64,000 nucleotides of DNA. Source: Piliocolobus tephrosceles. Taxonomy: Eukaryota > Chordata > Mammalia > Primates > Cercopithecidae. Positions 45,561 to 56,245 of the stretch are shown here, piece after piece (position 1 is the stretch's first letter; each line of letters opens with the position of its first letter). Under the pieces are notes generated by a model, which ran no database searches, was not told where the DNA came from, and saw only the letters and a list, made by a program, of their open reading frames with translations. The stretch is from the NCBI RefSeq assembly GCF_002776525.5, contig NC_045443.1, forward strand, positions 49,953,377 through 50,017,376, read 5' to 3'. A program made the translations under genes and the position numbers.

Positions 45561-46612
45561 TAGGGGGAGAATGCGTTTCTGTCCCTGTGGGAGAATTTGC
45601 CCCGCTCTAGGGAGGGGAATCTGGTATCTGTTCTTCTGGGAGACTGTGTGTCTGTACATGGGCGGTGGGGCCTTCTGTCCCTCCGAAACAGGAGGTTGTG
45701 TGCCTGTCTTTCTGGGGGTGTCTCTGTGTCTTAAGATCTTTATGGATCCGGCCGATGGACTGGCCTTTTGGAATCTGCCTGTTGGTTTCTTTGGAGTGTC
45801 ACTCACCACCACCACTCAAGATCATCTCTGCGCCCCCCCACACCCTACGTCCCCAGAAGTGGGGAAGAGCTTAGCAGCTCAGTGCCTCTGTCTCACAGAG
45901 GCCAGGACAGGCCCGTCAGGGGTTAGCTCTGGGGAATTCTCCAGCTCTGGTTCTGGCCCCCTGCACAGTGCCAGGGTCCCTGAAGGTCAGAGGCCAGATG
46001 CTACCCTGCAGGCCAGGCTCAATCCCTACAGCAGTGCCTACAAGATCTCAAAGTGATCTTAAAGCAAGATCTCAAAGTCCTCTTCAACCAAGTGATCCCT
46101 CAAAAAGGGAAAAGGACCCACAATTGTCCAGGGACCACTGTGGGCCATGTGTGCCATGTTAGGAGCTTCGCGTTCACCTTATCGATGCTTCTCACAGCAA
46201 CTCCAAAAACAAACATAATCCCCATTTTATGGGGAGAAACTGAGGCCTAGGTGGTGGTTCAAGGTCATTGTGGCACAGTATGTGAGCAAATCTGGATTTG
46301 AACCCAGGGCTCTCTGGCTCTAAAGTGTATGCTCTTTCCAGGGCTGTGGCTGCTCCCTGAGTGCCTTAGCCAGAGTGGCCTCCACCTGGCCCCACAGCAA
46401 ACCTGGGGGAAACTCTATTACCTCCACAGGGAGGCCAGCCTTCAACTTCTCCCAGGCTTTCCCATACCAAAGGAGGATTCCCGAGGACTGTGAGAGGCAC
46501 TGGGGTGGGAAGGAGAAAGAAGCCAAGAGTCAGTACATGTGGGGTTTGGAGTATGCCAGATCCCGGGGCTGCGGAAGGACCCTATAGCTCGACCCAGGCA
46601 CACTTTGTAGGA

Positions 46613-46632
46613 CACACACACACACACACACA
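46613..46632 (+). repeat. (CA)n microsatellite
   Basis: About ten uninterrupted CA units. Confidence 0.9.
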
Positions 46633-46812
46633 ATGGCTGCTGGACACACTCAGTGCACAGATCCAGCTGTGAGGTGATTGCAAAGATGCCCACACGCACA
46701 TGCGTGTTTCATGTGGTGCACACCTAATACATAGAACTGTTACCAGCAGACATGAAGGCATCAGTGGAGTCATTACACACATTACACACAATGGTGTGCA
46801 GGTCATTACTGA

Positions 46813-46834
46813 CACACACACACACACACACACA
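46813..46834 (+). repeat. (CA)n microsatellite
   Basis: About eleven CA units. Confidence 0.9.
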
Positions 46835-47639
46835 GTCAGAACCACGAAAAAGAGGATGATGAGGGAGTGAGAAGAACGTGTGAAGTTGTTGTAGGAACAA
46901 ATCAGCTCAGGGGCCTGGCCAAACCCACTCAAGCCCCAACCCAGAAAACCTATACCTCTTCCTCTGCCCCCCATGGGCACTCACACCGGACAGCCTTCCC
47001 ACAAACATATATCCATGCAAGATTCTCACACAAGCACGTCCAGTGCCGGTCACACAGACACACAACCACCCATGCACTCACACAGACCCATGGATCCATG
47101 TACACAACGTAAGAAGGAGGAATACAAATGCACATACAAATCAATCAAATGCACACATGAGTTAAATGCACTCACGATGGGGATATGTGTGCACAGACCA
47201 TGAGCATGACACACATCCCCCCCACAGCACACACCACTGCCCCTCAACCTTCCATCTTGGCACAAACAAGGCCTGGGCTTGCTCCATCAGCTCCATCCCC
47301 TCCTTGCCTGAGACAGGCCCTGCCCAACCTGCCCCAGCCTGCTTGAGTGGGGCCCCGCCTGCTCCCAGCACCAGCTGCCAGCCCAGCTCAGCACAGGGCA
47401 AGCTGCCCACTGCTCGGACATGTCGCTGCCCCACCCCCTCCTGCTAGGCCTGCCATCTCAGCATCTGGGCCTCAGCCTAGGCCACACCTAGCCCATTTCT
47501 GCAGGTGAGTGGGTAAGCAGGGTGCTTGATCCCCACAGCTGGAGGCCAGGAAAGGGGCCAGGCAATCAAGATCCCATGGGGAAGGGACAGCCTGACCCAG
47601 AGCCTCTCACCTCCACCCCTGTGCCTTCTTTTTCTTTTT

Positions 47640-47959
47640 CATTTTATTTATTAATTATTTATTTATCTATTCTGAGACAGGACAGGGTCTCACTCTGTTG
47701 CCCAGGCTGAAGTGCAGTTGTGTGATAGCTGCCTGCAGCCCTGAACTCCTGGCCTCCAGCAATCCTCCTGCCTTAGCTGCTCAAGTAAGCTAGGACTATA
47801 GGCACGTGCCATCATGCCCAGCTAATTTTTTAATTTTTAATTTTTCATAGAGACAGGGTCTCACTGTGCTGCCCAGGCTGGTCTCAAACCCCTGGCCTCA
47901 AGCAATTCTCCCATCTCTCAAAGTATTGGGATTATAGGCATGAGCCATCGCACCCAGCC
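47640..47959 (-). mobile_element. Old AluJ-type element
   Basis: Minus-strand, diverged, from a TTTATT-rich tail through GAGACAGGACAGGGTCTCAC to GAGCCATCGCACCCAGCC. Confidence 0.9.
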
Positions 47960-48104
47960 CTTCTCCTTTTTAGATGGACCCCTCCTCACCAACATTGGGT
48001 CCCCATAGGTAACTTCCTGGTTGCAGTCAGCAAACACACCTAGAACTACAGTCCCACTGTAGACAAGGTATTCTGTCCACACTGCCCCTAACCAACAAAC
48101 ATCT

Positions 48105-48136
<32 letters not shown>
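48105..48136 (+). repeat. (CA)n microsatellite
   Basis: About sixteen CA units. Confidence 0.9.
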
Positions 48137-48137
<1 letters not shown>

Positions 48138-48897
48138 CTTTCAAGCACACATACCACCACTGGAACAGATACCTAACCAGCACTCCCTGTCACACGCCCA
48201 CAGCACACAGCACAGGCAACTCAATCATATATACTCCCAGCACACCACACGGTGTCCCAAACCCCCATCTCACACTCACACACAGAGTTTCATGCACTGT
48301 CTCCATAAAATATGCACAGCTGGACACAGCGTCTCTATGCATGTCTCATCACACAGACTTGCACAGTGTCATGAGGCTCTTATTGTTGTCCCAAACACAG
48401 TCATGCCAGGTCTGCACTGGGATCGCTGGTTCTAGGGGACAGGGCTTTGCACACTGCCCACTCATTGGCTTTACAGTTCCGGGACGTTGGAGTAGCCTTC
48501 ATTTTATCCCTGCTCTGCCCCATCCAAGAGCCATGATAAGCCTGGCTGGGGCAAGGAGCTGCGAAATGTCACTGCCAAAGCCATACCCTCTCACGGACCA
48601 GCTCCTCAGGCATGGGGAGAAAAGCAGAAATAAGCTAATGGCTGGTTTGAGCTCAAAACCATAGGAGCCCTATGCCACCTGAGGTGGACCCAGGAAGAGG
48701 ATACATAAACCCTTGAGCCTGCTGCCCCAGCAGGCAGCTGTGCAAGGGCCCAGCAGACCCAGGAGGGAGCTGTTCAAGGGTCTGGCAGACCCAGGTGCTG
48801 GAGTAGTAGGGGCAGTGACAGTGGCAGGAAAGGCATCAGAGATAGGGCCTGGGGTCAAAAAGCAGTATAACACCCCTAGAGCAACTCAGGGCAGGCC

Positions 48898-48916
48898 AGG
48901 CCATTGGAGGGCGCCA
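48898..48916 (+). promoter_or_regulatory. CTCF-like motif
   Basis: CCATTGGAGGGCGCCA matches 14 of 16 positions of the consensus core CCASYAGRKGGCRSYR, by my own count. In unique sequence, plus orientation. Binding is inferred. Confidence 0.35.
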
Positions 48917-48989
48917 GACTCTCCTCCCTGTGTCCTTCCCCCTCCACCTTTCAGCTTAGGAGTCAGGTAGCAGGTGATCAAAACACTCC

Positions 48990-49205
48990 CACTGGCCTGG
49001 GCGACGTGATCAGAACTTGTCTGTACAAAAAATAAAGTAAATAAAACTTAGCCAGGCGTGGGGGCATACATCTGTGGTCCCAGCTACTCAGGAGGCTGAA
49101 GTGGGAGGATCCCTTGAGCTTGGGAAGTTGAAGCTGCAGCTGCAGTGAGCCTCGATCACACCATTGCACTCCAGCCTGGACAACAGAACGAGACCCTGTC
49201 TGGAA
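48990..49205 (+). mobile_element. 5'-truncated Alu
   Basis: Begins inside the left monomer, continues through GGAGGCTGAAGTGGGAGG to GAGACCCTGTCTGG, followed by a short (TA)n at 49207-49220. Confidence 0.85.
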
Positions 49206-50460
49206 AAATATATATATATATGCAGTTCTCACTAGGGCTCCTGGGGGCTAACTCTGCTCTGCTTCCTGATATGAGTGCTGGTAGCATGATCTGTTCAGTT
49301 TGTGAAACTTCATCACACTGTAGACTTATGACTTGAGTACTTCTCTCTATGTGTGTTACACTTCCATGAAAATTGTTTTTGTTTTAAATAAATCTCCCCA
49401 TGTGTATGAAGCTCCACATCTTTCTGGGTTGGTGTGCACATGTCTCTCTGTGGCTGTATCTGTCTGTGCCTATGCGCATACAACCTCCCATAGAAATTAT
49501 TCCTGGTCTCTGGTGCCTGAGGCCCTCCATATGTGCGCCTGAGAGTACACACACGCGCACACTGGTGCACACATACACAGCCCCCTGCCTGGCTTCCCTC
49601 CATGATGGCAAGGCTGCCACTGCAGAGGGTGGGGAGGGAATGTAGTTAGGCCTTTCTTTCATTTAACAGCAGATGTTTACAACCATCTGCTCTGTGCCAG
49701 GCACGGGGATACAGATGCATTCCAGGCACACTGGGCCCTAGCCAAGCTCACCCTGCTGAGGAGGCTGTGGTGTGGAGAGAAGAGCCCTGTGGGGTAGCAC
49801 AGGGTAGGGGGAGCCCAGCCTCGGAGGGGCAGGGAGGGCTTCCAAAGGAGGAAATCCTAACTAAATTGGAAAGATGAAAGGCTCACAAGTGGATAGGTCA
49901 GTCATTGGAGGTGCATTCCAGGCAGGGGGACAGCACACACAGGGGCTAAGGGTGTGAGGGGGTGCGACTTCCTCAGGGAACCTCTGGGAGGTTCAGCTGC
50001 TGGAGTGGAGGGCCACGGCAGAGTCAACTTCAGGCGGGTCAGGCGGGCCTGGAGTGCCAAGCTCAGGGGCTTGAGTGTCTCCAAGGAAGGGTTTGGGCCA
50101 GGCTGGGACATGATTGGGATCAACTGGAAGGAGTGCTGTGGAGGAAGCGCACTGGGCTGAGAGTGAGGACACGGAAGTTCTCACCCTGACTCTGCCCGAT
50201 GCTGCCCAACTCCCCTCTCTGAGCCTCCAAAATGACGGCTTGCTGCACCTCGGAGCCGTTGGCTCACGGGCCGCTGCGTTCTCCTGGGCCGCTCTGCTGC
50301 CGGCCGGCCTGTCTTCCTGGGTCCTGCCCACGCCCTCCTGCCCCCAGCCCTGTGCAGGCGTGGAGCTCCCGCGAGGGCCTCAGCAGTCTGTAGGACGGAG
50401 GGTGGAACCCGCCACCTGCTGGAAAGGCTGGAGCCTGCGCAGAGCTAGCGCGGGGCAATG

Positions 50461-50479
50461 TGGCGCCCTCTGCGGGGAG
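50461..50479 (-). promoter_or_regulatory. CTCF-like motif
   Basis: The minus strand reads CTCCCCGCAGAGGGCGCCA, matching 16 of 19 positions of the extended CTCF consensus by my count. Its orientation is opposite to the motifs at 48898 and 55878. Confidence 0.4.
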
Positions 50480-50527
50480 CCCTTGCTACCTCGCGCCAGC
50501 ACTCCAAACCTCCAGTGCACAGTGCAG

Positions 50528-50608
50528 TGGGGTGAATTAGTCCACGTCCTCCTTGCCCAGGGTTGCCAAGGGCACAGGGCATAGGAGGACGTGGACTAAT
50601 TCACCCCA
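50528..50608. repeat. Perfect 26-bp inverted repeat with 29-bp loop
   Basis: Arms 50528-50553 and 50583-50608 are exact reverse complements (the left arm starts TGGGGTGAATTAG). A single-base bulge and five further pairs (TGCCC with GGGCA) can extend the stem to 31 bp. It is not part of any repeat family I recognise. Confidence 0.97.
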
Positions 50609-51434
50609 AGCTCCGCTCACCAAGTCATGCCCTAGCCTACACTCCCCATGAGGATGGGAGCTTCCTCTGATTTGCACAAAGCCACCCGGTGGATTAATGG
50701 TGGCCTGCAACCCAACCACCTCCCAACTCAGCCTCCTGGGATAAGGAGGATGTAGTGAGGGGATGGGAGGATGTGCAGACTCTGCTTCCAGAAGCCGAGA
50801 GAGCAGTTTCTTTCCCTGCTCCTCTGCTGCCTCCTACTGGATGTCTGATGTCTCTCCGGTTTGCACAAATCCATCCCGCTTCGGTCAACCCTAGCCGTGT
50901 CGGTACCTACTCTTCAGGAGTTCAGGCAGGCTGACAGCAGGCTGAGGGAAAGAGGAGAATCTAGGGCTGCCCACGCTTCTCTGTGAACCTTGGGTCCCCA
51001 GCACAGCACTGGCCCCAGTGCCAATACTGGATTTTCAAAGTCTGGAAATGAAGGCGGAAGCTGGTGTTGGAGATTCTGCCCCTTTAATCAGCTCTGCCTT
51101 AATTCCCTCTGTGCTGGCTCAGGTTCTTATGCTGCGGGAATAAAGGCGAGCCTTGCCTCTTTGGCCTCGGTCTCCCTGCTATGTTTCCGGTGGCTTGCGT
51201 GATTTTGTCCAGGACAGGTTTTTTTGTTTTGTTTTGGATTCTGGGTTTTGGGTTTGTTTGTTTTTTGGCTTTTTGTTTGTCTGTTTCAAGACAAGGTCTA
51301 GCTCTGTCACCCAGATTGGAGTGCACAGGCGCGATCTCTGCTCAATGCAACCTCTGGCACACACCCCCAACCCCCGCCCCCAGTCAAGTAATCCCAAGTA
51401 GCTGGGACCACAGGCATGCACCACCACCCCCGGC

Positions 51435-51864
51435 TGTGCGTGTGTGCGTGTGTGTGCGCGCGCGTGTGCGTGCGTGTGTGCGCGTGTCCGCGTCTGCCTG
51501 CGTGTGCTTGCGTGCGCGTACATGTGTGCGCGTGTGCGCCCGCGTGCGTTTGTGTGTGCGTGCGTGTGTGCTGCGTGCATGCGCGTGCGTGCGTGTGTGA
51601 GTGCGTGCACCTATGTGCGCCTGAGGGGATGTGTGCGCGTGCGCGCTTGCGTCCGTGCGCGCGTGTGCGTGTGCATCTGCACGCATGCGTGTGTGCATGT
51701 GTGTGTGCATGCGCGCGTGTGCCGTGCACGTGTGTGCGCACGTGTGCGTGTGTGTGCGTGCGTGTGCATGCGTGCGTTTGTGTGTTGTGTGCGTGTGTGG
51801 CGTGCATGCGTGTGCGTGTGTGTGCGCGTGTGTGTGCGTGCATGTGTGCGTGTGCGCGCATGTC
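51435..51864 (+). repeat. ~430-bp TG/CG alternating purine-pyrimidine tract
   Basis: Degenerate GTGTGCGTGCGCG repeat almost without AT pairs outside TG/CA steps. Such sequence is prone to Z-DNA and to length change. It occupies the place of the T-rich tail of the Alu at 51865-52151. Long frames on both strands (Val/Cys/Arg on plus, His/Thr/Ala on minus) are artefacts of the repeat. Confidence 0.95.
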
Positions 51865-52151
51865 TAGGTCTCGCTCTGTCACCCAGGCTGGAGTGCCGTG
51901 GAGTGATCTCGGCTCACTGCAACCTCTGCCTCACTGCAACCTCTGCCTCCCAGTTTTAAGCAATTCTCCTGCCTCAGCCTCCCCAGTATCTGGGATTACA
52001 GGCATGTGCCACCACACCCAGCTAATTTTTTGTGTTTTTGGTAAAGACAGGGTTTCACCATGTCAGCCGGGCTGATCTCAAACTCCTGACCTCAAGTGAT
52101 CTGTCTGTCTCGGCCTCCCAAAGTGCTAGGATTACAGGCATGAGCACTGCG
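51865..52151 (-). mobile_element. Alu nested in the host Alu
   Basis: GTCTCGCTCTGTCACCCAGG to GAGCACTGCG, with no T-run tail of its own. A 20-bp duplication of CACTGCAACCTCTGCCT occurs at 51915-51948. Confidence 0.9.
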
Positions 52152-52310
52152 CCCCACCCCAGCAATTTTTTTTTTTCTGTGGTAGAGATGGGGTCTAGCC
52201 ATGTTGCCCAGGCTGGCCTCAAACGCCTGAGCTCAAGTAATCTGCCTGCCTCTGCCTCCCAAAGTGCTGGGATTATAGAAATAGGCATGAGCCACTGCGC
52301 CTCCAGCCAT

Positions 52311-52606
52311 TTTGTTTGTTTGTTTGCTTGTTTTTTTGGTTTGTTTGTTTTTCAGACAGAGTCTCACTCTGTCACTCAGGCTAGAGTGCAGTGGCACGAT
52401 GTCAGCTTACTGCAACCTCCTGGGTTCAAGCTGGGTAGCTGGGATTACAGGTATGCACCACCACACCCAGCTAATTTTTTGTAATTTTGTAGAGATGGGG
52501 TTTCACCATGTTGGCCAGGCTAGTCTCAAATTCCTGACCTCATGTGATCCGCCTGCCTCAGCCTCCCAAAGTGCTGGGATTACAGACATGAGTCACCGTG
52601 CCAGTC
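52311..52606 (-). mobile_element. Alu with (GTTT)n tail
   Basis: Minus-strand; tail TTTGTTTGTTTGCTTG, then CAGACAGAGTCTCACTCTG to CACCGTGCCAGTCC. It has an internal deletion near CTGCAACCTCCTGGG. Confidence 0.92.
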
Positions 52607-52741
52607 CTCTGCTTCTATCTTGTTTGGATTTTGTGAGATTCCATCTTGAGCCTGGGGACCTGTACATGTATGTGCTTCCTTCACTGAGTAAAAGGGAACC
52701 ATTCAAAGGAGGGGAAATTGAAGAGGAAAACTAGTAGACAG

Positions 52742-52780
52742 TATTGGGATTACAAACGTGAGCCACCGCATCACTGGCCA
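52742..52780 (-). mobile_element. Alu 5'-end scrap
   Basis: TTGGGATTACAAACGTGAGC to GCCACCGCATCACTGGCC only; the remainder of the element is absent. Confidence 0.75.
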
Positions 52781-52821
52781 TTTTTTCTAAATATTTGAAT
52801 TAGTTGCCAGCATTTAAAAAT

Positions 52822-52957
52822 CAGAGGCTGATGCAGGAGGATCACTTGGGCCCAGAAGGTCAAGGCTGCAGTGAGCTATGATGGCACCACTGCACTCCAG
52901 CCTAGCAACAGAGCAAGACCCTGTCTCTAAAAAAATACAAATAAATAAAATAAAGAG
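52822..52957 (+). mobile_element. Alu right-monomer fragment (FRAM-like)
   Basis: AGAGGCTGATGCAGGAGGAT to GACCCTGTCTCTAAAAAAAT only. Confidence 0.8.
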
Positions 52958-53249
52958 ATTTCATGTAAAAATCTAGATTTCTAATTTCTTTTGCAAAGTT
53001 GAAAATTCTGGCCACTCTGGAACCACATTCCCTGGTGGCTACATTGGCAGAGGGTGAGTAAAGAGGCTGCCTCAGACCTGATCCCAACATTTGAGGAACC
53101 AGGAAAGGTGCAAAAGGAGAGCCATAGTTTCCAGCTCTTCTCACCTCGGCTCCTTCCTGCAGGCCAGGGGCCTGGCACACAAGCCTGTGGATGTCCCAGC
53201 TGCTCTTCCAAGTGCTATCTGTACCAGGCCAATAGAAATATGTAAGTAA

Positions 53250-53770
53250 CCATCCTGACTAACACGGTGAAACCCCGTCTCTACTGAAAATACAAAAAAT
53301 TAGCTGGCCACCCGCGGTGGCTCACTCCTATGATCCCAGCACTTTGGGAGGCCAAGGCAGGAGGATCACGAGGTCAGGAGTTGGAGACCAGCCTGGCCAA
53401 CGTGGCGAAACTCCGTCTCTACTAAAAATACAAAAATTAACTGGGCGTGGTGGTGGGTGCCTGTAATTCCAGCTACTCCGGAGGCTGAGGCAGGAGAATT
53501 GTTTGAACCCGAGAGGCGGAGGTTGCAGTGAGCTGAGATCACGCCCTTGCACTCCAGCCTAGGCAGGGCAAGACTCTGTCTCAAAAAAAAAAAAAAAAAA
53601 AAAAATTAGCCGAGCATGGTGGCATGTGCCTATAGTTCCAGCTACTCCAGAGACTGAGGCAGGAGAATCTCTTGAACCCGTGAGGCGGAGGTTGCAGTGA
53701 GCCGAGATTGTGCCACTGCACTCCCAGCCTGGGTGACAAGGCCAGACTCCGTCTCAAAAAAAAAAGCAAA
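53250..53770 (+). mobile_element. 5'-truncated Alu interrupted by another Alu
   Basis: Starts at CCATCCTGACTAACACGG and ends in an A-tail. Flanked by GAAATATGTAAGTAA (53235-53249) and GAAATACGTAAGTAA (53771-53785), 14 of 15 identical. The middle is occupied by the Alu at 53306-53599. Confidence 0.9.
53306..53599 (+). mobile_element. Alu nested inside an Alu
   Basis: Full-length. The target repeat AAAAAATTAGC of the host Alu occurs on both sides. Confidence 0.92.
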
Positions 53771-54450
53771 GAAATACGTAAGTAAATTAAATATAAATGG
53801 AAGCCACTTATGGAACTTTCTAGTACATACATTTTAAAAAATTGGTGAAATTAATTTTAATAATATATTTTATTTAACCTAATATACTTCAAATATCATT
53901 TCAACATGTAATTAACATAAAAAATTAGTAATATTTTACATTATTTTTCTCTTATATGAAGCCTTCAAGATTGAGTGTATCATTTATACTCTCAAAACAT
54001 CTCAATTCAGATTAGCTGCATTTCAATTCACATAGCCATATGTGACTAGTGGCAACCTTACTGGACAGTGCAGATCTAGACACCCCTAACTCCCACCCCA
54101 GCTGCCCCGGGACTAATAGTACGCAGGAAGTGGGGCATGGGGAAGAAGTCCAAGCAGCTCCTGGAAGAATGCTTAGGCCATTTGGACAGGACTTCAGGTC
54201 ACAGGCCCTTTCTGGGTGTGTGCACTTCCTGGGCCCCTTGGATTTCTCACCCGAGTGGAGGAGTGAAGCCAGAGGAGAAACAGAAAATTAAACCACACTT
54301 GTGTCCACATTTCAATCTATGTGAGAGAATAAGAGCCCCATATGCTTCAAAAAAAAGTAAGCAAAGCATAATTCTTTGTGAACACAAGGAGGATGCCAAG
54401 GTTTCTAATCTGCAAACAGCATTATGTGTCTGTCTACATTTTCTTTTCTT

Positions 54451-54856
54451 TTTTTTTTTTTTTTTTTTTTTTTTTGAGACAGTGTCTCACTCTGTCNNNN
54501 NNNNNNNNNNNNNNNNNNNNNNNNNNNNNNNNNNNNNNNNNNNNNNNNNNNNNNNNNNNNNNNNNNNNNNNNNNNNNNNNNNNNNNNNNNNNNNNNACCC
54601 AGGCTAGAGTGCAGTGGTGTGATCTCAGCTCACTGCAACCTCCACCTCCCGGGTTCAAGCGATTCTCCTGCCTCAACCTCCCTAGTAACTGGGATTACAG
54701 GCGCCCGCCACCATGCCTGGCTATTTTTTTGTATTTTTAGTAGAAACGGGGTTTCACCATGTTGGCCAGGCTGGTCTCAAACTCCTGACTTCGTGATCCT
54801 CCTGCCTTGGCCTCCCAAAGTGCTGGGATTACAGGCGTGAGCCACCATGCCTGGCC
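54451..54856 (-). mobile_element. Alu interrupted by an assembly gap
   Basis: T-tail, GAGACAGTGTCTCACTCTGTC, then 100 N, then ACCCAGGCTAGAGTGCAG onward to CACCATGCCTGGCC. The sequence on either side of the N run joins without loss in the Alu consensus. Confidence 0.92.
54497..54596. other. Assembly gap (100 N)
   Basis: Placeholder gap inside an Alu. Flanking bases CTGTC and ACCCAGG are adjacent in a normal Alu. Confidence 0.98.
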
Positions 54857-55068
54857 TAACATCTGTCTGCATTTTCTTATAGACCTACTTTACTCCTTTA
54901 CCTTAGCTGCCTGCCCCCATTGGCATTTAAAATTTGTATTCCCTTAGCCAAAAAATAAATAAATAAATAAGAAAAAACCAAGGTCTTATACTCTGTCAAC
55001 TTTTAACAATGAGAGTCAGAAAATATGCCTAAGTATTGAGGTTATTTGAGCATAAAGTTTGAGGATAG
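54857..55068. other. Short spacer with (AAAT)n
   Basis: AAAAAATAAATAAATAAATAAG at 54949-54970; otherwise unassigned. Confidence 0.6.
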
Positions 55069-55366
55069 GCCAGGACATGGTGGCTCATGCCTGTAATCCA
55101 GCACTTCGGGAGGCCGAGATGGGTGGATCACTTGAGCTCAAGAGTTCGGAACCAACCTGGGCAACATGGTGAAACTATCTCTACCAAAACTACAAAAAAT
55201 TAACTTGTTGTGGTGGCATGCACCCGTAATGCCAGCTACCTGGGGGGCTGAGATGGGAGGATTGCTTGAGCCCAGGAGGTAGAGGCTGCAGTGAGCTGAG
55301 ACTGAGCCACTGCACTCCAGCCTGATTGACAAAGTGAGACCCTGTTTTTAAAACAAAAAAAAACAG
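55069..55366 (+). mobile_element. Alu with target-site duplication
   Basis: Old Alu flanked by AAGTTTGAGGATAG and AAGTTTGAGGCTAG. Confidence 0.93.
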
Positions 55367-56245
55367 AAGTTTGAGGCTAGCCACCCAGATGGCCTCCCAG
55401 AAAAGACAGACTTCAAAGGAATGGAGTCAGTGTTCCCACGGTTTTACTTCTATAGACGGAAACAGGGAAGTCTAACAGGGTTCCATATTTTCCATACAAA
55501 GCCAGTACATAAGTCACAGCAATTTGATTGATTACATTCCAAAGAAGATTGCGTTAACATTCCGTGAGGAGGGGTAATGATCTGAGGGGGTCTTATCTCT
55601 GACACTATTTGGTTATTTGTAATCATTTACAGGAAAAGGAGGAAGTCACAGCTGCGTATGTGTGGCACAGGCCACACGGTTATCCTCCACTCAAGGCTCA
55701 AAATAATTTAAAGTTCCAACACCTTTAAGTTTGAATTATTTAATTTCACAAGTCTTACTGTTCTAATAAATACCCAAAAGCAGACTTAGCTGGAAGAAAA
55801 GGTAGTGTCAGGGGACCACCTGGAAGCCAGGAGACGGTGGTGGCACTGCGGGGTGTTTGGCTGGACACTCCCCACAATGCCCTCCAGAGGGCGCCAGGAG
55901 CCTGGCTAAAGAGACCCGCGGGAGCAAAAGTGGTGACTCTCCCTCTCTCCACTCCAAGGCAGTCCCATCCAGCATGGTCCCGCTCGGGTCCTCTCCTCCA
56001 AGCCTGCAAGTTTCTCCTAAATTAGAAGAGTCTGGGCAGGAAAAATAATCTGGAAAAAGCTCAGGTTTAGAGCCCTTTGTTCTGATCCATGAGGCCACCA
56101 AATAGCTAGGCGACCCTGAGAGTCTGCCCCTCCGGGGCCTATCAAATGGGGTTTTAATCAGCCTCACAGGGTACATGTGAGGATCAAACAAGGCAGAGCC
56201 TTCCTGAGCGCTTTGGAAACTGAAACCCAATACAGACATGAGAGG
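55367..56245. other. Spacer with a CTCF-like motif
   Basis: Unique-looking sequence between an Alu and the RPL7 pseudogene; no gene supported. Confidence 0.55.
55878..55896 (+). promoter_or_regulatory. CTCF-like motif
   Basis: TGCCCTCCAGAGGGCGCCA matches about 17 of 19 positions of the extended CTCF consensus by my count, the best of the three in this window. In unique sequence. Confidence 0.45.

Larger units (their letters stand above)
45561..47639. other. Spacer downstream of the CpG island
   Basis: Alu-free. A minus-strand MIR lies at about 46150-46315. CA-repeat blocks follow at 46613-46632 and 46813-46832, and a CA-rich degenerate zone at 46980-47230. No gene is supported. Confidence 0.55.
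47960..48989. other. Spacer with CA repeat and a CTCF-like motif
   Basis: CA repeat at 48105-48136, CA-rich degenerate sequence to 48330, then unique sequence. No gene is supported. Confidence 0.5.
49221..51274. other. Unique GC-rich spacer
   Basis: 2 kb without Alus that holds a second CTCF-like motif and the perfect inverted repeat. 50250-50480 is GC-rich. Two related 40-bp phrases around TTTGCACAAA (near 50677 and 50860) suggest an old local duplication. No credible gene. Confidence 0.5.
51275..52310 (-). mobile_element. Host Alu split by a second Alu plus TG tract
   Basis: The 3' part is 51275-51434 and the 5' part resumes at about 52152 (AATTTTTTTTTTTCTGTGGT to GCCACTGCGCCTCC). The break is at the A-rich linker of the right monomer, a common Alu target. 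Flanks CCACCCCCGGC and CCACCCCAGC are a probable target repeat. Confidence 0.75.
53216..54075. mobile_element. MER-type DNA transposon relic hosting nested Alus
   Basis: The left part ends GGCCAATAGAAATATG. After the Alus it resumes with AATATAAATGGAAGCCACTT, AATTAATTTTAATAATATAT, CATTTCAACATGTAATTAAC, and ends GTGACTAGTGGCAACC, TTACTGGACAGTGCAG. The complementary ends (CCAATA / TACTGG) suggest a terminal-inverted-repeat element; I cannot name the family with certainty. Confidence 0.5.

Noticed and set aside
45406..46056. 216-codon plus-strand open frame starting in the CpG island
   Set aside because: High GC lowers stop frequency, an overlapping 134-codon frame runs on the other strand, and the residues show no domain or known family.
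51307..52075. Long open frames of 171-219 codons on both strands (Cys/Val/Arg-rich and His/Thr/Ala-rich)
   Set aside because: They are translations of the TG/CG repeat and its flanking Alus.
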